Notes under the pieces: generated by a model
Databases searched by the model: none
What the model was told of the DNA's origin: nothing
Seen by the model: only the letters and a program-made list of their open reading frames with translations
Position numbers and translations under genes: made by a program
Assembly: GCF_002161595.1 (NCBI RefSeq)
Contig: NZ_NFID01000017.1
Location: forward strand, 36,699-100,698
DNA length: 64,000 nucleotides
DNA from: Gemmiger sp. An50
Lineage (GTDB): Bacteria > Bacillota > Clostridia > Oscillospirales > Ruminococcaceae
Reading direction: 5' to 3'
Shown here: positions 26,600-40,350 of the stretch, in pieces
Position numbering within the stretch: the stretch's first letter is position 1
How the letters are laid out: every line of letters begins with the position of its first letter

Positions 26600-27672
26600 G
26601 GCGCAGCCTCCCCGCTGGCAGCGCTCGGGCATCCGGCATACAGGTTGCGGAACTCGCTGGGAGTCATGCCGGTGTGCTTTTTAAAGAACTTGGCAAAATA
26701 GCGGGGGTCATCATAGCCGGAGGAGAAGCACACGTCCTTGATGGGGATGGAGGCGTCCCGCAAAAGCACCTGGGCCTGCTCCAGCCGCTTGGCGGAAAGA
26801 TAGTTGCTGATGTTCTGGCCGGTAGCATTCTTGAAAACCGTGCTCAGATAAGACAGGGAAAGGTGCAGCGTATCCGCCAGATTGGAGATATTGAAGTTGG
26901 AATCGGAGTAGTTGTCCTGAATGGCCTGCAGGCAATAGGAGACGATGGGGTTTGCATATTCGCTCTTGCGGTTTTCCGCGTATTCCATCAAATCGTAATA
27001 CTGAGCGGCCAGGTAGGCCAGACGCTCCTGCTGGGTGGTGAGCTTCCAGTATTCTTCCATGGCCTTCTGGCGCATGGCATCCAGGCTGGCCCGGTCCTTG
27101 CCCAGCTCCTCCTGATATAAGAAGAGGTAATTCAGCAGCTGGATGCCCAGCACGTCCCGCCGGTCGGAGAGGGAGCGGAACACATCGTTGCTGATGAGCA
27201 ATTCGCCCATGGCTGCCATATCGCCTTTGTGGAGCGCCTGGCTCACTTGGGTGCGCAGGGCTTCGTCGCAGGCATACCAGGGCGGAACGTCTGCTGTGAG
27301 TTCGGCGTTGATCGCCGCCAGCCGTTCCTCCAGGCTGTTCAGCTTTGCCCGGGTGATGGGCTTCAGAATATAATCCGTCACCTGATATTGCAAAGCTCGC
27401 TGAGCGTATTCAAATTCGCCGTGGCCGCTGATCAGGATCATGCGGGTGTTCGGACAATGCTCGTATAAGTATCGGGCAAGATCAAGGCCGTCCATACCGG
27501 GCATGCGGATATCGGAAATGACCACATCCGGGTGATGCTCCTCAAGCAGGGCCACCGCCTCGTCGCCGCTGGTGGCACAGCCCATGAGCTGGCCGCCGAA
27601 CCGGTCCCAGTGCAGCATGCGGGAAATTCCGTCCAGGGCCATGCGGTCATCGTCCACAAGAATGATCTTCAT
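26596..27672 (-). CDS. YesN-type response regulator with AraC DNA-binding domain
   Basis: This 358-residue regulator has an N-terminal receiver domain (MKIILVDDDRMALDGI, phosphoacceptor Asp54 in VVISDIRMPGMDG, Lys in DYILKPI). A helical linker follows, then a C-terminal AraC double helix-turn-helix (FNISNLADTLHLSLSYLSTVF, then DVCFSSGYDDPRYFAKFFKKHTGMTPSEFR). I chose ATG 27672, after GAAAGGAG; the frame is open further upstream without coding character. It is the likely activator of the importer operon and fucosidase through the shared upstream element. Confidence 0.94.
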   Translation of the reverse strand: MKIILVDDDRMALDGISRMLHWDRFGGQLMGCATSGDEAVALLEEHHPDVVISDIRMPGMDGLDLARYLYEHCPNTRMILISGHGEFEYAQRALQYQVTDYILKPITRAKLNSLEERLAAINAELTADVPPWYACDEALRTQVSQALHKGDMAAMGELLISNDVFRSLSDRRDVLGIQLLNYLFLYQEELGKDRASLDAMRQKAMEEYWKLTTQQERLAYLAAQYYDLMEYAENRKSEYANPIVSYCLQAIQDNYSDSNFNISNLADTLHLSLSYLSTVFKNATGQNISNYLSAKRLEQAQVLLRDASIPIKDVCFSSGYDDPRYFAKFFKKHTGMTPSEFRNLYAGCPSAASGEAAP

Positions 27673-27728
27673 AAAACAGGTGCTCCTTTCAGATAAAAAG
27701 GGGAACGAATACAAAAGAACTGTTCTCC

Positions 27729-27748
27729 AGTATAGCACACTTTTTGCC
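27729..27748 (-). promoter_or_regulatory. YesN/YesM promoter with related element in its core
   Basis: On the minus strand an extended -10 (TGCTATACT, box 27734-27729) is directly preceded by GGCAAAAAGTGTGC (27748-27735), a variant of the element at the importer and fucosidase promoters. Lying between the -35 and -10 regions, a bound regulator here would more likely repress. Inference only. Confidence 0.4.
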
Positions 27749-27817
27749 TGCGTGGTTGTAGATGTTGCAAAAAAATATGAGAGAAAGAGAACTTTTCTTG
27801 TGGAAGCAGCTGTGCCT

Positions 27818-27879
27818 AAAAAAAGTGCACCCCACTTAAAATTAGTATCGTTGTTGGCGAACAGAGGGGCGTTTATAAT
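27818..27879 (+). promoter_or_regulatory. Importer-operon promoter with 13-base upstream element
   Basis: TTGTTG (27851-27856), 17-base spacer, perfect TATAAT (27874-27879). The element AAAAAAAGTGCAC occupies 27818-27830, 43 bases before the -10, identical in sequence, orientation and spacing to the fucosidase promoter. The position (about -60) suits an AraC-type activator. Confidence 0.7.
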
Positions 27880-27925
27880 TAAGGCAGACGGAAAAACGGC
27901 CACCGCGCTGTAAGGAGGAAATGCA

Positions 27926-28879
27926 ATGAAACAATCGGCAAAGTACGCGGGCGGAGCGTACAACAAGGCTGGCTTTTTAAAAACCTTCAAAAAGAATCTT
28001 CCGCTCACGCTGATGGCGCTGCCTGCGCTGATCGTGATGTTCCTGTTCCGGTATCTGCCCATGTCCGGCCTGCTGCTGGCCTTCAAGCGATTCAGTGTTC
28101 GCAAGGGCATCTTCGGCAGCGACTGGGTGGGGCTGAATAACTTCCAGTTCCTGTTCCAGACCTCCGATGCCTGGGTCATCACCCGCAACACCATCTGCTA
28201 CAACGTGCTGTTCATCCTGATGGACCTGATCCTGGCGGTGGCCATGGCGATCGGCCTCAGCGAGCTGCTTCGCAAGCGGCGGGCCAAGATTTACCAGACC
28301 ATCTTCATGGCGCCGTACTTCCTGTCCTGGGTGGTTGTTTCCTTCATGGCTTTCTCGCTGTTCAGCGTGGACGATGGCCTGTTTAACCACCTTCTGGCCT
28401 ACTTCGGCTTCCAGGGCGTGGACTGGTACTCCGAGCCGGGCAAATGGCCCTTCATCCTCACCTTCTTCCAGATCTGGAAGACCATCGGCTACTCCACGGT
28501 CATGTACATCAGCAGTCTGACCGGTATCTCCAACGACTACTACGAGGCAGCCATCATCGACGGCGCGACCAAATGGCAGCAGATCAAGCGAATCACGCTG
28601 CCCTGCCTGAAGCCCATGATGATCGTACTTACCATCCTGGCCATCGGCCGCATCTTTTACGCGGACTTCGGTTTGTTCTTCCAGCTGCCCCGCAACTCCG
28701 GCCCCCTGTACCCGGCAACTCAGGTCATCGACACCTACGTATACCGGGCCCTGAAGGAAACCGGCAACGTGGGCATGGCGGCAGCTGCAAGCCTGTACCA
28801 GTCCATTGTGGGCTTTGTGATGGTGGTGGGCGCCAACCTGGTGGTGCGCCGAATCGAGCCGGACAGCGCCCTGTTCTAA
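27926..28879 (+). CDS. ABC sugar importer permease (LplB type)
   Basis: This 317-residue inner-membrane protein has six predicted membrane segments. The EAA loop (YEAAIIDGATKWQQIKRITLPCLKP), near residues 205-230, docks the ATPase. It belongs to the LplB/YtcP-type carbohydrate importers that pair with large lipoprotein-binding proteins and YesM/YesN regulators. It is first in an operon with a second permease and a binding protein. No ATPase gene is present, so a shared MsmX-like ATPase elsewhere is expected. Confidence 0.93.
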   Translation: MKQSAKYAGGAYNKAGFLKTFKKNLPLTLMALPALIVMFLFRYLPMSGLLLAFKRFSVRKGIFGSDWVGLNNFQFLFQTSDAWVITRNTICYNVLFILMDLILAVAMAIGLSELLRKRRAKIYQTIFMAPYFLSWVVVSFMAFSLFSVDDGLFNHLLAYFGFQGVDWYSEPGKWPFILTFFQIWKTIGYSTVMYISSLTGISNDYYEAAIIDGATKWQQIKRITLPCLKPMMIVLTILAIGRIFYADFGLFFQLPRNSGPLYPATQVIDTYVYRALKETGNVGMAAAASLYQSIVGFVMVVGANLVVRRIEPDSALF

Positions 28880-28903
28880 TGGTCTAAGGGAGGAAATCAA
28901 CCG

Positions 28904-29836
28904 ATGAAACTCTTTAAAAAAGTACCGGAGATGCCGAGCGACGATCTGTCCATCAACCGCATCTCCAAAAAGACAAATGCAGTGCTGAACCTGGTGTTTC
29001 TGCTCTGGTCTCTGGCCTGCGTGCTGCCTCTGGCACTGGTGGTCATTGTGTCCTTCAGCAGCGAACAAAGTATCTTCCAAAATGGCTACAGCTTTTTCCC
29101 CAGCGAATGGAGTCTGGATGCCTACCGCTTCTTCTTTAAACTGGGCGATCAGCTGATCCGCTCCTACGGCATCACCATCTTTGTGACCGTGGTGGGCACC
29201 CTGTTCAGCCTGGCCATCACCGCCATGTTCGCCTATGTGCTCAGCCGCAGCGACTACGCCTACAACCGGCTGTTCACCCTGCTCATGCTCTTCACCATGC
29301 TGTTCAACGGCGGCATCGTGGCCACCTACATGGTGAACACCCAGATGCTGGGCCTGGGCGACAGTGTGTGGGCACTGATCCTTCCCATGTCGCTGAATGC
29401 CTTTTATGTGATCGTGCTCCGCACCTTCTATAAGAGCATTCCGCTGGAGATCATCGAAGCCGCCCGCATCGACGGTGCAGGCGAATTCAAAACCTTCTTC
29501 AGCATCGTGCTGCCCCTGTCCAAGCCCGGCCTTGCCACCATCGGCATGTTCACCACCATCGCCTACTGGAACGACTGGTTCCTCGGCATGCTGTACATCG
29601 TGGACCAGAAAAAGTACCCGGTGCAGACTTTGCTGTGGAGCATGCAGAACAGCCTGGAATTCATGAAGCAGTCCTCGGCCAATGCACTGGAATACGCCGA
29701 AATGGCGGCCAATGCTCCCACCGACAGCGGCCGCATGGCACTCACCGTTCTGGTGGTGCTGCCCATCCTGCTGGCCTACCCCTTCTTCCAGAAGTATTTC
29801 GTAAAGGGCCTGACCGTGGGCGGCGTAAAGGGCTGA
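28904..29836 (+). CDS. ABC sugar importer permease (YtcP type)
   Basis: This 310-residue permease is the partner of the upstream LplB-type subunit. It has six predicted membrane segments and the EAA motif LEIIEAARIDGAGEFKTFFSIVLPLSKPGLAT. It starts 24 bases after the first permease stop, behind AGGGAGGAAA. Substrate cannot be read directly; context suggests fucosylated or other host oligosaccharides. Confidence 0.93.
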   Translation: MKLFKKVPEMPSDDLSINRISKKTNAVLNLVFLLWSLACVLPLALVVIVSFSSEQSIFQNGYSFFPSEWSLDAYRFFFKLGDQLIRSYGITIFVTVVGTLFSLAITAMFAYVLSRSDYAYNRLFTLLMLFTMLFNGGIVATYMVNTQMLGLGDSVWALILPMSLNAFYVIVLRTFYKSIPLEIIEAARIDGAGEFKTFFSIVLPLSKPGLATIGMFTTIAYWNDWFLGMLYIVDQKKYPVQTLLWSMQNSLEFMKQSSANALEYAEMAANAPTDSGRMALTVLVVLPILLAYPFFQKYFVKGLTVGGVKG

Positions 29837-29919
29837 CCGTATCGCAATAAAATATGGAACGACCGCGTTTTCCAAGCAGGAAAATGCGTTGATAGAATCA
29901 ATTTTCAAGGAGGAACATT

Positions 29920-31464
29920 ATGAAGAACATCTCCAAGCGCGCTGCGGCGCTGGCCATGACCGCAGCCATGACTGCCGGCCTTCTGACCGGCTGCGGCGGC
30001 GCGGGCTCCGCTTCCGGCAGCGCGGCTTCCGGCGGCGACGACGTGACCACCCTGACCTGGTACATGTCCATCAACCCTGTTGCGGCGGATACCGAAAAGG
30101 TGATTGCCAAGCTGAACGAGTACACCCGTGAGAAGATCGGCGTGGAGATCGACTACAAGGTCATCGCCAACCCGGACTACAAGGAGAAGATGCCCAACCT
30201 GATCAATGCAGGCGAGTACTTCGACATCTGCTTCACCTCCAACTGGACCACCGACTACCTGCAGTTTACCGGTAAGGATGCCTTTATGGACATTACCGAG
30301 CTGCTGCCCCAGTACGCTAAGGAGACCTACGACTTCATTCCCCAGGCGGTTTGGGACGCGGTCAAGGTAAACGGTTCCATTTACGGTGTGCCCTCCTATA
30401 AGGAGATGGGCTGGCAGGGCGGTATTGTGTACAACAGCGATATGGCAGAAGCCTATGGCATTGACATGAGCACCGTCAAAACCCTGGAGGATTACACCAA
30501 GGTGCTGGAGGTCGTGGCTGAGAAGTCCAAGGCCGAAGGCAAGAACGTGGTGGGCGTTTCCGGCCTGACCAACGCATGGCCCATGGCTGCTCCCTATGAG
30601 TCTCTGACCGGTAACCCCAAGCTGCCTGCCGCTGCTGCTGTGCCTGAGTTCGGCAACTTCCAGGACGTGGCCAGCAAGACCGTATTCAACCAGTACGCCA
30701 GCGAAGAGTATATGAACTACTGCCAGACCGTTCGCGGCTGGAACAAGGCCGGCTACCTGGGCGGCGACCCCGTGAACTATGACAGCGACATCGCCAACCG
30801 CGACAACGACTTCAACAACGGCGCACTGTTCTCCTACTTCATCCAGTACGCTCCCGGCACCTCCGAGTCCATGAGCGCTTCCAGCGGCCACGGCGTTGGC
30901 TTCGTTGCCCTGATGGACCCCCTGTTCGAGACCCGCAGCGCCATGGGCGGCCTGCTGGCCATCTCTTCCGCCAGTGAGCATCCCGACAAGGCTCTGGAGT
31001 TCATCAACCTGCTGAACACCGATGAATACGTGGGCACCCTGATCCGCCACGGCATCGAGGGCGAGCACTACACCGCAGTGGGCGACAAGCAGGTGGACAA
31101 GACTATGGGCGGCACCCTGACCGAAAACGGCTACGACTACACCTACGGCTGGCAGTTCGGCACTCCCTTCAACCAGAAGTGGGATATCAGCTACCCCGAT
31201 AACATCGAGCAGCTGTTCCAGGAGTACAACGACTCCGCTGTGATCTCTTCCAACAACGGCTTCACCTTTGACGCGGTTCCTGTGGAAACTCAGGTTGCGG
31301 CCCTCACCAACGTGATCTCCGAGTACACCCCCTCGCTGGAGACCGGTTCCGTGGACCCTGCTGAGTACATTCCCAAGTTCCTGGAGGCCATGCAGGCCAA
31401 CGGTGTGGACGATCTGATGAAAGAGGTCGAGAACCAGCTGACCACCTTCAAGTCCGCAAAATAA
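29920..31464 (+). CDS. ABC importer solute-binding lipoprotein (family with DUF3502 C-terminus)
   Basis: This 514-residue binding protein has a lipoprotein signal peptide (basic start, hydrophobic core, lipobox LLTGC with Cys at about residue 23) and a Gly/Ser-rich tether. A type-1 extracellular sugar-binding fold follows (TLTWYMSINPVAADTEKV, GEYFDICFTSNWTTDYLQF, YGVPSYKE), with a C-terminal region like the DUF3502 family. Codon use is strongly biased, suggesting high expression. An intrinsic terminator follows, which would make this the most abundant product of the operon. Confidence 0.94.
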   Translation: MKNISKRAAALAMTAAMTAGLLTGCGGAGSASGSAASGGDDVTTLTWYMSINPVAADTEKVIAKLNEYTREKIGVEIDYKVIANPDYKEKMPNLINAGEYFDICFTSNWTTDYLQFTGKDAFMDITELLPQYAKETYDFIPQAVWDAVKVNGSIYGVPSYKEMGWQGGIVYNSDMAEAYGIDMSTVKTLEDYTKVLEVVAEKSKAEGKNVVGVSGLTNAWPMAAPYESLTGNPKLPAAAAVPEFGNFQDVASKTVFNQYASEEYMNYCQTVRGWNKAGYLGGDPVNYDSDIANRDNDFNNGALFSYFIQYAPGTSESMSASSGHGVGFVALMDPLFETRSAMGGLLAISSASEHPDKALEFINLLNTDEYVGTLIRHGIEGEHYTAVGDKQVDKTMGGTLTENGYDYTYGWQFGTPFNQKWDISYPDNIEQLFQEYNDSAVISSNNGFTFDAVPVETQVAALTNVISEYTPSLETGSVDPAEYIPKFLEAMQANGVDDLMKEVENQLTTFKSAK

Positions 31465-31520
31465 ACATGTTTGCATCCGGGCTGGCGAGGCACAGCCGAG
31501 CCAGCGCACGCAGAGAAAAG

Positions 31521-31558
31521 GCCGGCAGCCCCGAGGCGGGGGCTGCCGGCTTCTTTTT
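31521..31558 (+). terminator. Terminator or partial terminator after the binding protein
   Basis: GCCGGCAGCCCC pairs with GGGGCTGCCGGC, followed by TTCTTTTT. It ends only about 19 bases before the sulfatase start, so downstream genes depend on read-through. Confidence 0.85.
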
Positions 31559-31576
31559 GAAATGAGGCAGAATTTC

Positions 31577-33034
31577 ATGAAAAAGAGACCCAATCTTCTG
31601 TTTATTCTCACCGACGACCAGGGCGCCTGGGCCATGCACTGCGCAGGCAATGCGGACATCCAGACCCCCAATCTGGACCGGCTTGCCGCCCAGGGCACCC
31701 GGTTCGACAACTTCTTCTGCGCCTCCCCGGTGTGCAGCCCGGCCCGCGCTTCCATCCTCACCGGACGTATTCCTTCCCAGCATGGTGTGCACGACTGGAT
31801 TCGCAGTGGCAGCCTGGACAAAAAAGCCCTGGGGGAACATGCGGATCATCCCTATTTTGCCAGTGAGGATGTGCCCATCCAGTATCTGCAGGGGCTCACC
31901 ACCTATCCGGATCTGCTGGCGCAGAACGGTTACACCTGTGCACTGGCGGGCAAGTGGCATCTGGGCGACAGCATGCAGCCTCAGAACGGCTTCTCCCATT
32001 GGTACACCATCGGCCGGGGCGGCTGCCTGTACAATCAGGCGGACGTGATCGAGGACGGCAAGCTGCATTTTGAAAGCCGCTACATCACCGACCTGATCAC
32101 CGAGCACGCGCTGGATTACCTGGACGCCTTCGCCGGGCAGGAAAACCCCTTCTATGTGAGCGTGCATTACACCGCCCCCCACGATCCCTGGGACGAGGAT
32201 CAGCACCCGGCGGAGTATATCGATCTGTATCGGAACTGTGAATTCACCGCAACGCCGGATGAACCCCTTCATCCGAATCAAATTCCCACCGCTCCCGGCG
32301 GCACCGGCGAGGAGCGCAAGCGGCTGCTGCGGGGCTATTATGCGGCAGTGAGCGCCATGGATGCCGGTGTGGGCCGTTTGCTGGACAAATTGGAGCAGCT
32401 GGGCATCGCGGAGGACACTCTGGTGATCTTTACCGCCGACAACGGCATGAACATGGGTCATCACGGCATCTGGGGCAAGGGCAACGGTACCTTCCCGTTC
32501 AACCTGTTCGATACCGCGGTGAAGGTGCCGTTCATTGCACGCTGGCCGGGCCACATCCTGGCCGACCGGGTGACCCCCAGCATGTGCAGTCATTACGATA
32601 TCATCCAGACCCTGAACGAACTGCTGGATCTGGGCGCACAGCTGCCGGAGGATCTGCCAGGCCACAGCTTTGCCAATGTGTTGGTACAGGGTGAGGACAC
32701 CGACAACCATGTGGTGATCCTGGACGAGTACGGCAACAGCCGGATGATCCGCAATCAGGAATGGAAGTACATCCATCGCTATCCCTATGGCCCCCACGAG
32801 CTGTATCACCTGACCACAGACCCGGGCGAGAAGGAAAACCTGGTGGAGAAACCGGAATACGCCCCCATCCGGGAGCAGCTGCTGAGCCAGCTGCAGAACT
32901 GGTACTACACCTATGCGGACCCGGCCATGGACGGCAGCAGGGAAGCGGTGACCGGTTTCGGCCAGATGCGCCGCCCGGGTATTTACTCTGAGGGTAAGCC
33001 GGTTTATGAGAACAGCCCCAAATATCAGAAATAA
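31577..33034 (+). CDS. Cys-type S1 sulfatase
   Basis: It removes sulfate esters from sugars. The 485-residue protein opens with the metal site NLLFILTDDQGAWAM. It has the sulfatase signature CSPARASILTGR, with Cys53 as the residue to be converted to formylglycine, followed by the second signature LAGKWHLGDSMQ and the metal pair FTADNGMNMGHHG. There is no signal peptide, so it acts in the cytoplasm on imported sugars. I chose ATG 31577 (MKKRPNLLF), which has GAGG nine bases upstream; an in-frame ATG at 31562 lies inside the terminator tail. A Cys-type sulfatase needs a radical-SAM maturase, which is not in this window. Confidence 0.92.
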   Translation: MKKRPNLLFILTDDQGAWAMHCAGNADIQTPNLDRLAAQGTRFDNFFCASPVCSPARASILTGRIPSQHGVHDWIRSGSLDKKALGEHADHPYFASEDVPIQYLQGLTTYPDLLAQNGYTCALAGKWHLGDSMQPQNGFSHWYTIGRGGCLYNQADVIEDGKLHFESRYITDLITEHALDYLDAFAGQENPFYVSVHYTAPHDPWDEDQHPAEYIDLYRNCEFTATPDEPLHPNQIPTAPGGTGEERKRLLRGYYAAVSAMDAGVGRLLDKLEQLGIAEDTLVIFTADNGMNMGHHGIWGKGNGTFPFNLFDTAVKVPFIARWPGHILADRVTPSMCSHYDIIQTLNELLDLGAQLPEDLPGHSFANVLVQGEDTDNHVVILDEYGNSRMIRNQEWKYIHRYPYGPHELYHLTTDPGEKENLVEKPEYAPIREQLLSQLQNWYYTYADPAMDGSREAVTGFGQMRRPGIYSEGKPVYENSPKYQK

Positions 33035-33072
33035 CCATCCTGTTTATATAAGGAAGAAACGAGGCAAAAACA

Positions 33073-33762
33073 ATGGAATTGCAGGCTTTGAAAGAACAGA
33101 TTTGCGACGTTTGCCACAAGATGTGGCAGCTGGGCTGGGTTGCCGCCAACGACGGCAACGTGTCCGCCCGTCTGGAGGATGGCACCTTCCTGTGCACCCC
33201 CACCGGCATGAGCAAGAGCTTCATCACTCCGGAAAAGCTCATCCGCATCAATGCGAAGGGCGAGGTGCTGGAAGGCGCCGAGGGTCTGCGCCCCTCCAGC
33301 GAGATCAAGATGCATCTGCGCTGCTACGAAAAGCGCCCGGATATCTGGAGCGTGATCCATGCCCATCCTCCCGGCGCCACCGGTTTTGCCGTGGCCCACA
33401 AGGCGATGGACATGTACAACATGATTGAGGACGTGGCGGTGATCGGCAGCGTACCCCTGACCCCTTACGGCACCCCCAGCACCACCGAGGTGCCGGACGC
33501 CATCGAGCCCTATCTGGAAGAGCATGACGTGATGCTTCTGGAAAACCATGGCGCATTGGCCGTGGGCAGCGACATCATCACCGCCTTCTACCGGATGGAA
33601 AGCCTGGAGCTGTGGGCCAAGATCACCATCAACGCGGTGATTCTGGGCGGCAGCATCGACATCAGCCGGGAGAACATCCAGAAGCTGATCGACCTGCGCG
33701 GCTTCTATCAGGTCACTGGCCGTCACCCCGGCTACAAGAAATTCGACAACGGCCTGCGCTGA
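33073..33762 (+). CDS. fucA: L-fuculose-1-phosphate aldolase (class II)
   Basis: It splits L-fuculose-1-phosphate into dihydroxyacetone phosphate and L-lactaldehyde. The 229-residue product is a zinc-dependent class II aldolase with AANDGNVSARL, the phosphate-binding TPTGMSKSF, the zinc ligands in VIHAHPPGATG (His96 and His98) and ENHGALAVG. It lies directly upstream of the kinase and the fucose isomerase, which fixes the substrate as fuculose-phosphate rather than rhamnulose-phosphate. Confidence 0.9.
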   Translation: MELQALKEQICDVCHKMWQLGWVAANDGNVSARLEDGTFLCTPTGMSKSFITPEKLIRINAKGEVLEGAEGLRPSSEIKMHLRCYEKRPDIWSVIHAHPPGATGFAVAHKAMDMYNMIEDVAVIGSVPLTPYGTPSTTEVPDAIEPYLEEHDVMLLENHGALAVGSDIITAFYRMESLELWAKITINAVILGGSIDISRENIQKLIDLRGFYQVTGRHPGYKKFDNGLR

Positions 33763-33780
33763 CCGGGAAAGGAAACGCCC

Positions 33781-35211
33781 ATGAAACGAGTTCTGGCCTT
33801 TGATTTCGGCGCATCCAGCGGGAGGGCCATTCTGGCGCAATACAGCGATGGAACACTGACCTATCGGGAAGTGCACCGCTTTGAAAACCGCCCCCGACAG
33901 GCGGACGGCCATTTCCGCTGGGATTTTGCCGACCTGATGGAAAACGTGTACAAGGGCATTGAAAAGGCAGGCGAGTTCGACAGCATCGGCTTCGACACCT
34001 GGGGCGTGGACTTCGGCCTGCTGGACGAAAACGGCAAGCTGCTGGGCGACCCGGTCCATTACCGGGACGGTCGCACCACAGGTATGGTGGAGCAGGCCGA
34101 GAAAATCATGCCGCAGGCGGAGCTCTACGGGGCCACCGGCAGCCAGATCATGGCCATCAACACCCTGTTCCAACTGCTGGCGCTGCAAAAAGAGCAGCCG
34201 GAGCTGCTGAAACAGGCAAAGCGGCTGCTCTTTATGCCGGACCTGTTCGCCCACGCCCTGTGCGGGAGCGAAGTCTGCGAGACTACCATCGCCTCCACAA
34301 GTCAGATGCTGGATGCCAAGAGCGGCGGCTGGAGCAAGCCGGTGCTGGAGGCATTCAATATCCCCGAGCAGCTGCTGGCTCCGCTGGTGCCCAGCGGCAG
34401 CGTGGTGGGAGAGTACAAGGGCGCCAAGGTCATCGCGGTGGCCGGGCACGATACCCAGTGCGCGGTGGCGGCTATGCCTGACCCGCGGCCCGGCGCGGCC
34501 TTCCTCTCCTGCGGCACCTGGAGCCTGATCGGCTGCGAGCTGGACGAGCCGGTGCTCACCGAGCAAAGCCGGGAGCTGGCCCTCTCCAACGAGCGGGGAG
34601 CCAACGGCAAGGTCAATTATCTGAAAAACATCATCGGCCTGTGGCTCATTCAGGAAAGCCGCCGTCAGTGGCAGCGGGAGGGAATGGACTACTCCTTTGC
34701 CCAGCTGGCTCAGATGGCCCTGGAAGCCGAGCCGCTGCAAAGCTTTATCGACCCGGACGCGCCCGAATTTACCCCGCCCGGCGATATCCCCGCCCGGGTG
34801 AGGGAGTTCTGCCGCCGCACCGGTCAGCTGGTGCCGGAGACGGTGGGGCAGGTGATGTGCTGCGTGTACCAGAGCCTTGCTCTCAAGTACCGCTTCGCAC
34901 TGGAGCAGCTGAGCCGTTCCACCGGCCAGACCTTCACCGCTCTGCACATCATGGGCGGCGGAGCACAGGCAGAGCTTCTCTGCCAGATGACGGCCAACAG
35001 CATCGGCCTGCCGGTGATTACCGGGCCCATAGAAGCCACTGCGCTGGGCAATATTCTCATCCAGCTTGTGGCTCTGGGCGAACTGAAGAATCTGGATGAG
35101 GGCCGGGCCCTCATTGCCCGCACCGAGCCGGTGCAGCGGTATCAGCCGGAGGATACGGCGCTCTGGAAAAGCGCCTTTGAACGCTACAAAACCATTTTGA
35201 AAGAATCCTGA
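33781..35211 (+). CDS. fucK: L-fuculokinase (rhamnulokinase-like FGGY kinase)
   Basis: It phosphorylates L-fuculose at O1 with ATP. The 476-residue protein is an FGGY-family kinase of the RhaB-like branch: FDFGASSGRAIL phosphate loop, SIGFDTWGVDFGLLDENG, SCGTWSLIGCE and GGGAQAELLCQMTANSIGLPV. By sequence alone it would be called a rhamnulokinase. Its position between fuculose-phosphate aldolase and fucose isomerase indicates fuculose as the substrate. A second paralogue sits in the rhamnose operon at 42645-44114. Confidence 0.85.
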   Translation: MKRVLAFDFGASSGRAILAQYSDGTLTYREVHRFENRPRQADGHFRWDFADLMENVYKGIEKAGEFDSIGFDTWGVDFGLLDENGKLLGDPVHYRDGRTTGMVEQAEKIMPQAELYGATGSQIMAINTLFQLLALQKEQPELLKQAKRLLFMPDLFAHALCGSEVCETTIASTSQMLDAKSGGWSKPVLEAFNIPEQLLAPLVPSGSVVGEYKGAKVIAVAGHDTQCAVAAMPDPRPGAAFLSCGTWSLIGCELDEPVLTEQSRELALSNERGANGKVNYLKNIIGLWLIQESRRQWQREGMDYSFAQLAQMALEAEPLQSFIDPDAPEFTPPGDIPARVREFCRRTGQLVPETVGQVMCCVYQSLALKYRFALEQLSRSTGQTFTALHIMGGGAQAELLCQMTANSIGLPVITGPIEATALGNILIQLVALGELKNLDEGRALIARTEPVQRYQPEDTALWKSAFERYKTILKES

Positions 35212-35226
35212 ACGGAGGAATAAGAT

Positions 35227-40106
<4,880 letters not shown>

Positions 40107-40158
40107 AGAACCGGCGACGACTCTTTTTCTGGCCTATTATAATACAATATAATATAAA

Positions 40159-40190
40159 GCCGCCCTCCGGTGAATGATCCGGAGGGCGGC
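40159..40190. terminator. Terminator between lacZ and the rhamnose operon
   Basis: GCCGCCCTCCGG pairs with CCGGAGGGCGGC. The minus-strand side is followed by TTTATATTATATT, so it best ends the rhamnose operon transcript. Between 40191 and 40350 nothing else is recognised. Confidence 0.75.
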
Positions 40191-40350
40191 CTCGTTATAA
40201 AGAAAATGGTAGGATTATGGAGTATGCCTTTGATTGAGTGAAAATCACCTGGCCGCAGAACGGCACAGGCAGTGCCTGAGGGGCAGAGCATTGCCTGCGG
40301 GCGGATTCTGCGACCGGGAAAACCAGCGCTCATTCCTGCGGGAGTAAGGC

